Below, in pieces: positions 8,319 to 17,462 of a DNA stretch of 64,000 nucleotides. The translations under genes and the position numbers were made by a program. A model generated the notes under the pieces. It did no database searches, was not told where the DNA came from, and saw only the letters and a list, made by a program, of their open reading frames with translations. The stretch lies in contig NZ_CP096658.1 in assembly GCF_023238445.1 (NCBI RefSeq), positions 1,488,001 to 1,552,000 on the forward strand, written 5' to 3'. This stretch comes from Halorussus gelatinilyticus. GTDB lineage: Archaea > Halobacteriota > Halobacteria > Halobacteriales > Haladaptataceae. Positions within the stretch are counted from its first letter, which is position 1, and each line of letters opens with the position of its first letter.

Positions 8319-9641
8319 ATGTCACACAAGCAACCGGAGGTCGTCGATTTGCGGACCGGACCTCGCACCGCGTCGCTCGTCTCGACGGGCTACGGCGTCG
8401 AGACCGGGGCCGGCGTCCAGTTAGAGTGGGTCGCGACGGCGACCGGCGATTCGCCCGCCGTCCTCCGAGCGACGGTGACGAATCTGAACGAGTTTCGGAC
8501 CAAGTTCCGAACGAGTTCGCTCCCGCCGTTCGCCCGCGTCAATCTCGCACGGCTGCGCGAACCGCAACACTCCGAAGCCGAGGGGATATACCTCGCGCCG
8601 ACCGAGGAGAATCCGCTCGTCGAGGAGTCCCCGGGGTACGAACGCCGGGAAAACGGCCACTGGCACGCGACCGAGGTCCCGCCGGAACAACCCGAATCCC
8701 TCTGGCTCGACCCCGACGAGTCGGTCGTCGGCGAGTACTACCTGCTCGGCCATCCCGACGAGGCCGACGTCGCGCCGGGTCGGTACCACTTCGGTAGTCC
8801 GTCCGAGGGATTCTCGATTGCCGTCTGGGACACCGACGCTCCCGGCCCGAACGTTGACTCGCAGTTCGCCGGAGCCGACTTCCCGCCACTTCCGGACGCC
8901 GACGCGATGGCGTGGTATCACGAGGCCGACGCGACCACCGAGGTGTATCTGGAACCGAGCGCGGAGGCGACGGTCGTTCCGGGTCGCCTCGACTTCGAGT
9001 TCGTCAACCGCTCCCACGAGGTCGTCGAGGGGAATCCGCTGGAGTGGCACCTCTACGAACTCTCGGACGGGGAGTGGTACCGGGTCGCACCGGAGATGAC
9101 GCCGCTTCCGGCGACGCACCTCTATCCCGGAAACACGCGAACGGACGCGTTGCGCGTCTTTTACGGCGAACCGGTCCCCTGCGAGGACGGCCACGACGTG
9201 GGGCATCTGGGCGGCGGTCGGTACGCCTTCACCGTCGGAATGGACGACGGCGTGACCCACGCGGTCGCGTTCGATCTGCTCGGCGACCCCGTGGCGGTGA
9301 CGCCGAGCGACGCGATTGTGAGCGTCGAGCGCGACGGCGACTCGCTGACCGCGACGTCGGCGCGCGGCGACCCCGACGAGGAGTGGAGTCGGCCCGCGAC
9401 GTACACGCTCGCCCGAGTCGATACCCCTCCCGCGGACGCCGAACCGCGGCGGCTAATCGCCGAGCAAGTCCTGCGGCGCGACCGCCTGCGCGACGCGATC
9501 GGACTCCTCCGCGAGCACGACGCCGAAGCGGTGACGATACGGGAGTACGACTCGGGTCAGCCGCCGTTCGGCGTTGACGAGCCGTACTTCGTCGCGTACG
9601 ACGGCGACGCGTACCGAATCGCGACCGAGGCCGACGAGTAA
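8319..9641 (+). CDS. Uncharacterised protein with two beta-sandwich-like halves
   Basis: A 440-residue soluble, acidic protein that I do not recognise by family. It seems to hold two related beta-rich halves. Residues about 30-175 end in GRYHFGSPSEGFSIAVWDT. Residues about 215-325 end in GRYAFTVGMDDGVTHAVAFDL and contain EWHLYELSDGEWYRV, a pattern seen in Ig-like cohesin or immunoglobulin-type folds. A charged helical segment (370-420) follows. No signal peptide, cysteine cluster or enzyme motif is visible. The start has no Shine-Dalgarno site and follows TATAATG closely, so translation is probably leaderless or from a short leader. Confidence 0.75.
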   Translation: MSHKQPEVVDLRTGPRTASLVSTGYGVETGAGVQLEWVATATGDSPAVLRATVTNLNEFRTKFRTSSLPPFARVNLARLREPQHSEAEGIYLAPTEENPLVEESPGYERRENGHWHATEVPPEQPESLWLDPDESVVGEYYLLGHPDEADVAPGRYHFGSPSEGFSIAVWDTDAPGPNVDSQFAGADFPPLPDADAMAWYHEADATTEVYLEPSAEATVVPGRLDFEFVNRSHEVVEGNPLEWHLYELSDGEWYRVAPEMTPLPATHLYPGNTRTDALRVFYGEPVPCEDGHDVGHLGGGRYAFTVGMDDGVTHAVAFDLLGDPVAVTPSDAIVSVERDGDSLTATSARGDPDEEWSRPATYTLARVDTPPADAEPRRLIAEQVLRRDRLRDAIGLLREHDAEAVTIREYDSGQPPFGVDEPYFVAYDGDAYRIATEADE

Positions 9642-9673
9642 TCCCGGTCCGGAGGTTCGGCTGTACCGTCGCC

Positions 9674-10261
9674 CTACAACTGCCCCTTCGTACTCGCCAC
9701 GTCACCGCGCCGCTCGTCTATCCGCGTCGCGTCGTCCAGCGCCCGCGCCAGCGACTTGAACATCGCCTCGATTTCGTGGTGGGCGTTCTCCCCAGAAACT
9801 TCGACGTGGAGCGTCAGCCCCGCGTTCATCGCCAGCGAGCGCGCGAAGTGCTTCGCCATGTGGCTGGTCATGTCGCCGACGCTCGACTGCGAGAACTCGC
9901 CGTCGAACTCGAAGAGCGGGCGGCCGCTCACGTCCACGACGACGCCCGCGACGGCCTCGTCCAGCGGAACTTTGCGGTCGGCGAATCGCTCGATGGCGCG
10001 CTTGTCGCCCAGTGCTTCGGCGATGGCGTCGCCGAGCGTGATGGCCACGTCCTCGACGGTGTGGTGGTCGTCGATTTCGAGGTCGCCGTCGCAGCGCACC
10101 GTCAGGTCGAACAGGCCGTGCTTGGCGAAGCTTTCGAGCATGTGGTCGAAGAAGCCCACGCCGGTCTCGACCGTGGCGTCGCCGTCGCCGTCCACGTCGA
10201 GGGTCACGTCGATGTCGGTCTCCGCGGTCTCGCGTGTCACCGCGGCGGTTCGGTCGCTCAT
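9674..10261 (-). CDS. hisB: Imidazoleglycerol-phosphate dehydratase
   Basis: HisB dehydrates imidazole-glycerol phosphate in histidine synthesis. The 195-residue monofunctional protein has both metal-binding histidine motifs of the family ([13 protein letters not shown] and the central DDHHTVED) and the second-half equivalents SHMAKHFA and NAHHEIEA. I place the start at 10261 (MSDRTAAV). An earlier ATG at 10285 adds 8 residues with no family match. An AT-rich segment at 10342-10371 upstream can serve as its promoter and that of the divergent small gene. Confidence 0.96.
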   Translation of the reverse strand: MSDRTAAVTRETAETDIDVTLDVDGDGDATVETGVGFFDHMLESFAKHGLFDLTVRCDGDLEIDDHHTVEDVAITLGDAIAEALGDKRAIERFADRKVPLDEAVAGVVVDVSGRPLFEFDGEFSQSSVGDMTSHMAKHFARSLAMNAGLTLHVEVSGENAHHEIEAMFKSLARALDDATRIDERRGDVASTKGQL

Positions 10262-10346
10262 ACCCGACAGTTCGTCCCGAGCCACATGGTCGTTGCCCTC
10301 CCGAGCGGACTCGTTCGCGCCGGAGCATGACGAACGTCTGACGAAA

Positions 10347-10354
10347 TTATATTA
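10347..10354 (+). promoter_or_regulatory. AT-rich promoter region between hisB and a small gene
   Basis: TTATATTA lies about 33 bases before the ATG at 10384, inside an unusually AT-rich 30-base island (10342-10371). Its complement could also act for hisB on the minus strand. The AT island supports transcription of the small downstream gene. Confidence 0.4.
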
Positions 10355-10383
10355 AATAGCTGATTGTATATTCTGTCGGGAAG

Positions 10384-10581
10384 ATGGAGATGCAAAAGAT
10401 AGACGCTCTGACGCTCCTCGGGCTGCTCGTGGGCGGACTCCTGTCGCTCGGTGACGGAAAACTCCTCGGTGTGCCACTGCTCGTCGCCAGCGCGTACCTG
10501 CTGGCCGAACGACGAACGCGACCGACCGAACGGCGGCTGACCACCCGACTGACCGCCGCCATCGGCGCGCTCGCTCGCTGA
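10384..10581 (+). CDS. Small membrane protein, hypothetical
   Basis: This predicted 65-residue protein has two short hydrophobic stretches (residues about 8-20 and 27-41) and an Arg-rich tail, so it could be a small membrane protein. It lies between hisB and hisA on the opposite strand and ends 7 bases from the hisA stop. Support comes from the AT-rich promoter, a plausible ATG and halophile codon use. I know no family for it. It could still be chance in this GC-rich genome. Confidence 0.5.
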   Translation: MEMQKIDALTLLGLLVGGLLSLGDGKLLGVPLLVASAYLLAERRTRPTERRLTTRLTAAIGALAR

Positions 10582-10588
10582 CCCGCAC

Positions 10589-11317
10589 TCAAATCGACTT
10601 CGCTTCTTCGAGCGTGAACTCGCCCTCGTAGAGCGCGGTCCCGACCACGACGGCCGCGGCCCCCGCTTCGCGGAGCGCGCGCACGTCGTCCAGCGTGGCG
10701 ACGCCGCCCGACGCGACGACCGGAATATCGACCGCCTCGACCACCTCGCGCACGCGGTCGGTCTGGACGCCCGCGAGTCGGCCCTCCACGTCTACGTCGG
10801 TGAACAGAATCGCGCCGGCGCCCAGTTCCTCGTAGCGCGCCGCGGCTTCCGCGGGGTCGAGTCCCGTGCCCTCGGTCCACCCCGAGACGACGACTTCGCC
10901 GTCCTTCGCGTCGAGGCTGACCGTGACCGAACCGGGGTACTCCGCCGAAATCTCCTCGACGATTGCGGGGTTCTCGACCGCGGCGGTGCCCAGTATCACG
11001 CGGTCCACGCCGCGCGCGAGCAGGTCGGTGGCGTCTTCGACGGTCCGGATGCCCCCGCCCAACTGCACGTCCACGTCCTCGCCGACCGCCTCGATGATGG
11101 CCTCGACCGCCGGGGCGTTCTCGCGCTCGCCCTCGAACGCGCCGTCGAGGTCCACGAGGTGGAGGGTCTCGGCACCGCGCTCGACCCACTGCTCGGCGGC
11201 CTCCACGGGGTCGCCGTAGGTCTTCTCGGTGCCGCGCTCGCCCGCGACCAACTGCACGACCTCGCCGTCCTGCATGTCCACCGCGGGGACGACCTCGAAC
11301 TCCGGGAACTGCGTCAT
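10589..11317 (-). CDS. hisA: ProFAR isomerase (HisA)
   Basis: The 242-residue TIM barrel isomerises ProFAR to PRFAR in histidine synthesis. The catalytic aspartates are in VPAVDMQDG near the N-terminus and SLDAKDG in the middle. The two phosphate-binding repeats are visible: QLGGGIRTVED and VVASGGVATLDDV. Length is standard for the family. It is not in an operon with hisB, because a small opposite-strand gene separates them. Confidence 0.97.
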   Translation of the reverse strand: MTQFPEFEVVPAVDMQDGEVVQLVAGERGTEKTYGDPVEAAEQWVERGAETLHLVDLDGAFEGERENAPAVEAIIEAVGEDVDVQLGGGIRTVEDATDLLARGVDRVILGTAAVENPAIVEEISAEYPGSVTVSLDAKDGEVVVSGWTEGTGLDPAEAAARYEELGAGAILFTDVDVEGRLAGVQTDRVREVVEAVDIPVVASGGVATLDDVRALREAGAAAVVVGTALYEGEFTLEEAKSI

Positions 11318-11434
11318 AGCGGTCGATAGGCGGAGCGCCGGTTAAAGGCTCACCCTTCGGCGGGCGCTCGCGGCCACCCGATATTCGCGCCCGCCGGACG
11401 CTACCTTTAGGTCGCTTCCGGTAGACGTGTCGGT

Positions 11435-11842
11435 ATGAAACAGTCTTCGTTTCGGTATCTCGGCGCCTTCGACCTGCTTCTGGTCGCGGTGTTCCTCGCC
11501 GTCTTCGGCGTCCGGGCGCTCACCGAGAGCGCCGCCGTCCCGGCGATGGCGCTGGCCGGCGTCTCCGCGATCCTCGCGGGAAGCGTCAGGCGGGTGTCTG
11601 TCGGTCCGCTCGCGCTCTCGTGGCGGCACTTCGTCGCGCTCACCTACGCGCTCTTCGGGGTGATGCTCCCCGCCAGCTACCTGCCGGGCGTCCTCGCCGG
11701 GACCGCCTCTCGAGCGGAGGTCGCGCTGTTCGTCGTCACCGCGGTCGGGGCGCTCTCGCTGCTCTTTTTCGGCTACGACGTGCTTCGAGGCGGCGACCAC
11801 TTCGACGTGGAACCGAACGTGGAGACGGTCGTCGGTCGGTAA
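11435..11842 (+). CDS. Small four-helix membrane protein, hypothetical
   Basis: A 135-residue protein with about four hydrophobic helices (residues 9-27, 33-50, 66-84 and 90-112) and a short hydrophilic tail. It has no recognisable motif and looks like one of the many small haloarchaeal membrane proteins. It lies 80 bases upstream of serB in the same direction, so a shared transcript is possible but not needed. Codon use is native. Confidence 0.7.
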   Translation: MKQSSFRYLGAFDLLLVAVFLAVFGVRALTESAAVPAMALAGVSAILAGSVRRVSVGPLALSWRHFVALTYALFGVMLPASYLPGVLAGTASRAEVALFVVTAVGALSLLFFGYDVLRGGDHFDVEPNVETVVGR

Positions 11843-11922
11843 CACCTCTCGACTCTCCGACGGCTCTCGCACTAACCGCGCCTTCCGTTCGTTTCAAGCC
11901 CCCGGCAGACGAACCCCCGGCC

Positions 11923-12561
11923 ATGACGCTGGTCGCGTTCGACTTCGACGGGACGCTCTCGGACTCGGAGATGACGGTCCTCCTCGGCGAGCAGATGGGG
12001 GTGGCCGACGAGATGGCCGACATCACCGAGCGAGCGATGAACGACGAGATTAGCTACGCCAAGAGCCTCCGGGACCGCGCCGCCCTGCTGGAGGGGCTTT
12101 CCGACGCGAAGGCCGAGGAGGCCTTCGAGCAGGTGTATCTCCGGCCCGACGCCGCGACCGTGATTCGGGAACTCAACGAGGCGGGCGTGACCACCGCGGT
12201 CCTGACCGGCGGGTTCGAGCGCGGCGTCGAGGTCGCCTTGGAGCGCGAGGGCGTCTCGGTCGATACCATCGTCGCCAACCGCCTGCCGGTCGCGGACGGC
12301 GAACTCACCGGCGAGGTCGAAGGCCCGCTCATCGAGGGCACGAAGGACGACGCCTTGGAGCGTCTCGCCGGCGAGCGCGAGATAGACATCCGGGACACCG
12401 TCGCGGTCGGCGACGGCGCGAACGACCTCCCGATGCTGGAGGTCGCGGGCCTCGCAGTCGGCTTCGTCCCGAAATCGGCGGTCCGGCCCTCCTGCGACGT
12501 GGTGGTCGCTACGATGGAGAAGCTCCGGGACCTGTTCGAGGAAGAGGGACTGCTGGACTGA
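11923..12561 (+). CDS. serB: Phosphoserine phosphatase (HAD family)
   Basis: This 212-residue HAD-superfamily enzyme carries the four HAD motifs: DFDGTLSDSE (nucleophile and acid/base aspartates), the Thr/Ser motif in VLTGGFERG, a lysine in EGTKDDAL, and GDGANDLPML. The helical cap is of the SerB type. It hydrolyses phosphoserine in the last step of serine synthesis. The ATG at 11923 directly precedes MTLVAFDFDGT; in-frame sequence further upstream belongs to the previous gene's shadow. A related phosphatase specificity is possible, but SerB is the best fit. Confidence 0.9.
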   Translation: MTLVAFDFDGTLSDSEMTVLLGEQMGVADEMADITERAMNDEISYAKSLRDRAALLEGLSDAKAEEAFEQVYLRPDAATVIRELNEAGVTTAVLTGGFERGVEVALEREGVSVDTIVANRLPVADGELTGEVEGPLIEGTKDDALERLAGEREIDIRDTVAVGDGANDLPMLEVAGLAVGFVPKSAVRPSCDVVVATMEKLRDLFEEEGLLD

Positions 12562-12606
12562 CCGACGCGCGAGAAACTGACGACCCGAACGGCGGCCGCG
12601 CGCCGT

Positions 12607-12876
12607 TCAGGAGGACGCGGTATCGAGGTGCCAACCGGGGTCGTGACCGGTGCGCTCGATGAGGTCGGAGCGACACGCCGGGCAGTAGTCTGGCGTGCCG
12701 TTCGAATCGCGGGGGACGTAGACCGCACCGCCGCACTCCACGCAGGCGTCGGGGACGACCGTCGCACAGTTACCGCAGACGTTGAAGTCGTCGACTGTGA
12801 GTTCGCGCAGGGGTTCGAGTTGTTTGTCCAAGATGTACTCGTCGATGACCGCCTGACAGTTTTGGCACGGTTTCAT
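12607..12876 (-). CDS. Zinc-ribbon protein, four CxxC motifs
   Basis: An 89-residue protein starting MKPCQNCQ. It has four cysteine pairs: CQNC at the N-terminus, CGNC and CVEC in the middle, and CPAC at residues 70-73. The eight cysteines can bind two zinc ions in a double rubredoxin-like knuckle. Such small proteins are common in haloarchaea and some affect motility or metabolism, but no role is set for this one. The start at 12876 is preferred over 12909 because the first CxxC directly follows. Confidence 0.75.
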   Translation of the reverse strand: MKPCQNCQAVIDEYILDKQLEPLRELTVDDFNVCGNCATVVPDACVECGGAVYVPRDSNGTPDYCPACRSDLIERTGHDPGWHLDTASS

Positions 12877-13146
12877 GGCGATGCGCTCGGTACCATGCGA
12901 CACCCACACAAAGACCTACCGACCGTGCGAACCCTTGCCGGATACTCACCCGTCGCGTACCGTCGAGTAGGCTCGCCCTACCGAGGTCCTGCGGCCGGCT
13001 TCCCGGTTCTGCCGCGGTCCGGCGGCCGGCCGCCCGGTCCGGTCGTTCGAGATTCGCCGCGCACTGCACACCGCGCGCCACGCGCCGCGTTCGCGTTCCG
13101 CGGTCGGACGCGTACCCTTTTCCCGCCGGAGTCCGTCGATTCCACC

Positions 13147-14238
13147 ATGAACCGAATCGCCGTCGTGGGCGCTGGCGCGGCCGGCCTCGGGGTCGCGTAC
13201 GCGCTCCGCGAGGCAGACGCCGAGGTGTCGGTGTTCGAGCGCCGCGAGGAAGTCGGCGGCCGGGCCGCGACCCACCGGCGCGACGACTGCGCGTACGACG
13301 TGGGCGCGAACTACTGCAAGGACGACGACGAGCGCGTCAGCGACCTGCTGTCGGGCGACCTCGCCGACGGACTCGTGGACACCGCGGGACCGGTCTGGAC
13401 GTTCGACGCCGACGGCGAAATCTCGGAGGGGAGGGGCGACGACGACCGCAAGTGGACCTACCGCGAGGGGCTGGCGACGCTCGGCGAGCGACTCCGGGAC
13501 GCGAGCGACGCGACGGTCCGGACCGGAACCGAGGTCACGGGTCTCGCCCGCGAGGGCGACGCCGACGAGACGGCGGCCGGCGACGGGGGCCGCTGGCGCG
13601 TCGAGTTCGAGGATGCGGACCCCGACTCGCCGATGGCGGGCGACGCCACCGCCGACGCCGTGGTCCTCACGCCGCCCGCGCCGACGACCGCCTACCTGCT
13701 CGACCGCGCCGACTGGGGCGAGAGCGACGCCGGCGACTCGCTCCGCGAAGACCTCGTGGAAGCCGTGGCCGACGTGCCCTACCGGACCCTGCTCTCGGTC
13801 GCGCTCCACTACCCCGAGCGTGCGGACCCGCCGTACTACGCGCTCGTCAACGCCGACAAGGACCACGAACTCGGCTGGGTCTCCCGCGAGGAGTGCAAGC
13901 CCGGCCACGTCCCCGACGGCGAGAGCCTGCTGGTCGTCCAGCCCTCGCCGGAGTGGTCGCGCCACCGCTACGACGACGCCGACGAGGAAATCGCGGTGCG
14001 GGTCGCCGACCTGACCGCCGAACTGCTCGGCGACCCCGACCGCTACGAGTTCGACTGGGCCGACGTGGTGCGGTGGCGCGACGCGCTCCCCGACGACGGG
14101 GCCGACGGCGACGTCCTCGACCGCGGGGCCGAGGCCGACCTGTTCTTCGCCGGCGACTGGGTGGCCGGCGAGGGCCGGGTCCACGCCGCGCTCAGGTCCG
14201 GACTGGAGACCGGCGAGCGAATCGCCGACGCGGTGTAG
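13147..14238 (+). CDS. FAD-dependent amine oxidase-like (renalase-type) protein
   Basis: A 363-residue flavoprotein. The N-terminal Rossmann motif IAVVGAGAAGLGVAYALR is followed by an acidic residue at the end of strand 2 (FERR) and the GG motif VGGRAATHR. The C-terminal FAD-binding segment reads LFFAGDWVAGEGRVHAALRSG. The layout resembles renalase/NAD(P)-binding amine oxidase-like proteins common in haloarchaea. The substrate is unknown. The ATG at 13147 begins exactly at the dinucleotide-binding strand. Confidence 0.85.
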   Translation: MNRIAVVGAGAAGLGVAYALREADAEVSVFERREEVGGRAATHRRDDCAYDVGANYCKDDDERVSDLLSGDLADGLVDTAGPVWTFDADGEISEGRGDDDRKWTYREGLATLGERLRDASDATVRTGTEVTGLAREGDADETAAGDGGRWRVEFEDADPDSPMAGDATADAVVLTPPAPTTAYLLDRADWGESDAGDSLREDLVEAVADVPYRTLLSVALHYPERADPPYYALVNADKDHELGWVSREECKPGHVPDGESLLVVQPSPEWSRHRYDDADEEIAVRVADLTAELLGDPDRYEFDWADVVRWRDALPDDGADGDVLDRGAEADLFFAGDWVAGEGRVHAALRSGLETGERIADAV

Positions 14239-14299
14239 CTCGCCTCGGTGGCCGGTCCCGGACCGGGTCGTCCGGCGAACTCCCCGACGTCCGCCGGCG

Positions 14300-15522
14300 C
14301 TACCCGGTCGTCCCCGGAGTGGCGTCCCTGTTCGCCGCCGCGGTCGTCGTCTCGTTCGCGCCGGTCGTCGTCTCGTCGGGTACCGTCGCGTTCAGGCCCG
14401 GCCACGGGGGCACCTGCGGCCGCTCGCCGAGCGTCACGCTCACGGTCTCGTTCTCCCCGTCGCGGCGCACCGTCATCGTCACCGTCTCGTTCGGCCGGGT
14501 CTCCAGCAGGAGGTACGACTGGAGGTCCTCGTTGTCCAGCACCGGCGTCCCCTCGATCGAGAGGATGACGTCACCGCCGTACGGGAGCCACGTGCGCCGG
14601 TGAATCGCGGGGCTGCCCTCCAGTTCGCCGGCGGCCGGACCCCACGGAGGCACGTCCACGACGTACGCTCCCCGCGAGACCGAGAGGTTGTTGGCCTCGG
14701 CGAGTTCCGGTCCGAGGTCGACGGTCCGCGCGCCCAGCAGCGGGTGCGTGACGTTCCGACCGTCGGCGAGCGTCGGCACGACGTGCCGGACGAGCGCGCC
14801 GGGGATGCCGAAGCTCACGTCGAACGGGAGCGTGCCGGCGTGCATGACGGCGACGACCTCCCCGTCGCAGTTGACCCACGGGCCGCCGCTCGACCCGAAC
14901 GGTGCCGAGGCGTCGGTCTGGAGCGTCCCCGGAATCGTCAGGTTGAGCCCCGGACGGACGAACACGCTCACCGCCCTGTCGGTGCCGGTGACGACGCCCG
15001 GCGATATCGACTCCTCGTACCCGAGGGCGTTGCCGAGGACCGCGATGGGCTGGCCGCGCCGCACCGACCCGTCGGCGACGTCCAGCGCCGTCGCGGACGC
15101 CGGCGGGTCCGAGACCCGCAGGACGGCGAGGTCGGTCCAGAAGTCCGCGCCGACCAGTTCGGCCTCGCGCCACCGGCCCCGGTTGAACTGGACGTCGTAG
15201 TCGGTGGCGTTGGCCACGACGTGCCAGTTCGTCACGAGGTAGGCGACCCCGTTCGAGAGCCGGTAGACCCAACCCGACCCTTCCCCGAGGTTCCCGGACG
15301 CGTTCGAGGAGTTCACCGCGACGACCGCGCTCTCGGTCTGTCGGTAGAGCGCGGTGTAGTTGCAGTCGTTCGCCTGTGCGGCCGCCGCACCGGTCGCCTG
15401 CGGTTCGGTCGGCCGGGCGTCGGGTGCCGGCGCGTCGGTCGCGTCGACCGCGGCCCGGCCGGCCCCACCGCGACCAGCGCCGCGACGAGCAGTACTGCTC
15501 CAAGCTGTCGAATCGTTCTCAT
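14300..15522 (-). pseudogene. Exported trypsin-like serine protease with PDZ-like domain; apparent frameshift in signal peptide
   Basis: The main frame encodes a trypsin/HtrA-like protease. Catalytic His is in TNWHVV, Asp in FWTDLAVL and Ser in FGSSGGPW. A PDZ-like segment (DVILSIEGTPVLDNEDL) and a Thr-rich tail follow. That frame has no signal peptide. A perfect one (MRTIRQLGAVLLVAALVAV) starts at 15522 in another frame. Adding one G to the four-G run at 15463-15466 (minus strand) would join them and place a VGAGRA processing site. It is therefore a real frameshift, a slippery phase-variable tract or a sequencing error. The protease domain itself is intact. Confidence 0.75.
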
Positions 15523-15605
15523 TCCCGTGTCCCCCGCCACCGACGACCACGCCGCCGCGGAAAAGGATAGGGGTCTCTGGGCCCGTGCCGGCCGAACCGC
15601 GCGGA

Positions 15606-16346
15606 CTACGACCGCGCGAGCAGAAGCATCGAGGCCCCCGAGACCAGCGTCACCGCGACGACGTGGCCGACGATGGCCAAGACCAACGGCCTCCGGCCCC
15701 AGACGAACGGCACCAACAGGAGTTGGACCAGCGCGAACCCGACGGTCAGCAGGTCGATGCGGAGCAGTTGTCTCCGGCCCGCCTCGTCGAACTCCCCGCC
15801 GTACTGCACCGTCCGGACGAGTCCGGTGAGGCTGGCCCACCACCCGGTTCCGATGCGGTAACAGAGGTCCCACAGCACCAGCAGGGTGAGGAAGACCGCG
15901 GGCGCTGGCGGGGTCTCGCCGAGGAGTACCGCGAGCAGGGGCACCTGCCCGCTCCGGGCGTCCAGCGTGAACAGGTACGTCAGGAGCGCGACGAACGACA
16001 CCACGCCCAAGACGACCTCGATGTTCGACGAGAACAGCAGTCGCCGGTACGTCGCGGGCGTCTCCAACCGCCGAATCTCCTCGCCGAGCGCCAGCATGAG
16101 GTAGCTCCCCGCGGCCGCCACCGCGACCGCGGCGGTCCCCGCGGGCACCGCGCTCCACAGGTCGTACATCGCCGCGAACGCCAGAATCAACCCTTCGAAC
16201 ACCGCGAACTGGACGCCGACCGCGACGGGCTGAGAGAGCGACAGGCCGGGAATCGCGCCGACGATGCTCTCGTAGACCCACGTCTCGCCGTACCGCGTCA
16301 CGGGGGCCTCTCCGGAATCGGCACGCTCGCGGCGCTCTCGGCTCAT
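15606..16346 (-). CDS. Haloarchaeal multi-pass membrane protein, function unknown
   Basis: A 246-residue protein with about six hydrophobic segments between residues 35 and 245 and a charged N-terminus (MSRERRERAD). No transporter or enzyme motif is visible. Its start overlaps the stop of the upstream NAD-binding protein gene by 4 bases (ATGA), so the two are translationally coupled and probably work together. I do not recognise the family beyond being haloarchaeal in style. Confidence 0.78.
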   Translation of the reverse strand: MSRERRERADSGEAPVTRYGETWVYESIVGAIPGLSLSQPVAVGVQFAVFEGLILAFAAMYDLWSAVPAGTAAVAVAAAGSYLMLALGEEIRRLETPATYRRLLFSSNIEVVLGVVSFVALLTYLFTLDARSGQVPLLAVLLGETPPAPAVFLTLLVLWDLCYRIGTGWWASLTGLVRTVQYGGEFDEAGRRQLLRIDLLTVGFALVQLLLVPFVWGRRPLVLAIVGHVVAVTLVSGASMLLLARS

Positions 16347-17233
16347 TCCGCGTCGGCCAGCGCGCGCTCGACCGCCGCCTCGAAGGGCGTCAACTCGACG
16401 GGCAGTAGCTCGCGGATGGGACCGTCGTCGGCGACGACGGGGTTCTTCAGCCCGGAGATGAGCGGGTGAGCGATGGACTTGGGCACGTCGGTCACCAGAT
16501 CGACCCAGTAGGCCGACAGGTTTGGCGTCAGCACGGGCACGGAGACGATTCGGGGTTCCGCGCCCATTATTCGTCCGGTTTTCCGCATCATCTCGGCGTA
16601 GGTCAGCACGTCCGGTCCGCCGACCTCGTAGGTCTCGCCCGCCGTCTCCGGGTGGTCGAGGACGCCGACGAGGTACGCCACCACGTCGTCGATGGCGATG
16701 GGCTGACACTCGTTGTGGACCCACTTCGGCGCGACCATCACCGGCAGTTTGGCGACCAACTCGCGTATCATCTCGAAACTCACGCTCCCGTCGCCGACGA
16801 CGATGGCGGCCCGGAGCGTCGTCAACTCGAACGCCGCGTCCTCGGCCAGAATCGTCTCGACCTCGCGCCGGGACTGCAGATGCTCCGAGAGGTGGTCGCC
16901 GGTCTCGCCGAGACCCCCGAGGTAGACCACGCGCCGGAGGTCCGAGCCGCGCGCGGCGGCCACGAAGTTCCGGGCCGCGAGTCTGTCGCGCTCCGCGAAG
17001 TCGCCCCCGGTCCGCATCGAGTGGACGAGGTAGTAGGCCGCGTCGATTCCCTCGAAGACGCCGTCCAGACTCTCGCGCTCCAACAGGTCGGCCTCTACGA
17101 CTTCGATACCGTCCAGCGCGTCGTACCCGTCGGCGTCTCGCACGAGCGCGACGACCTCGTGGCCGGCCTCCAGCAGGGCGGGTACGAGGCGACCGCCGAC
17201 GAACCCCGTCGCTCCAGTCACCAGTACACGCAT
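16343..17233 (-). CDS. Atypical SDR, NAD(P)-binding protein (NDUFA9-like)
   Basis: A 296-residue atypical short-chain dehydrogenase. The N-terminus reads VLVTGATGFVGGRLVPALL (NAD(P)-binding glycine motif TGATGFVG). AAYYLVHSM lies in the beta-4 region and VYLGGLGE in beta-5. The canonical YxxxK pair is not obvious, which fits the atypical group including complex I accessory subunit-like and quinone-binding NmrA-like proteins. It could modify a lipid or sense NAD(P)H. It is coupled to the downstream membrane protein. Confidence 0.83.
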   Translation of the reverse strand: MRVLVTGATGFVGGRLVPALLEAGHEVVALVRDADGYDALDGIEVVEADLLERESLDGVFEGIDAAYYLVHSMRTGGDFAERDRLAARNFVAAARGSDLRRVVYLGGLGETGDHLSEHLQSRREVETILAEDAAFELTTLRAAIVVGDGSVSFEMIRELVAKLPVMVAPKWVHNECQPIAIDDVVAYLVGVLDHPETAGETYEVGGPDVLTYAEMMRKTGRIMGAEPRIVSVPVLTPNLSAYWVDLVTDVPKSIAHPLISGLKNPVVADDGPIRELLPVELTPFEAAVERALADAE

Positions 17234-17462
17234 TCGATAGGTCTTACGGACGAGGGATTGTAATGAGCTACGGCCGGAAAGCGCCCTTCTCGCCCGGAGT
17301 TGCGCTATCCGTTCTCGTTCGCCGAGTAACAGGTTGAATCGAGACCGAGTTCGACCCTCCAGAAAAACGGAGACGGAATCCCAAAGAAAGTGCGGGCCGC
17401 TCGGCGGTCGGACCGCTCGCTCGACGGGTGGGTTTTTGCCCTCGCCCGGTCAACCGACGGCC

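Noticed and set aside
15313-16281. Long minus-strand frame containing the protease signal peptide, as a separate gene
   Set aside because: Beyond the signal peptide it is Arg/Pro-rich shadow sequence and overlaps two real genes; the peptide fits only the protease.
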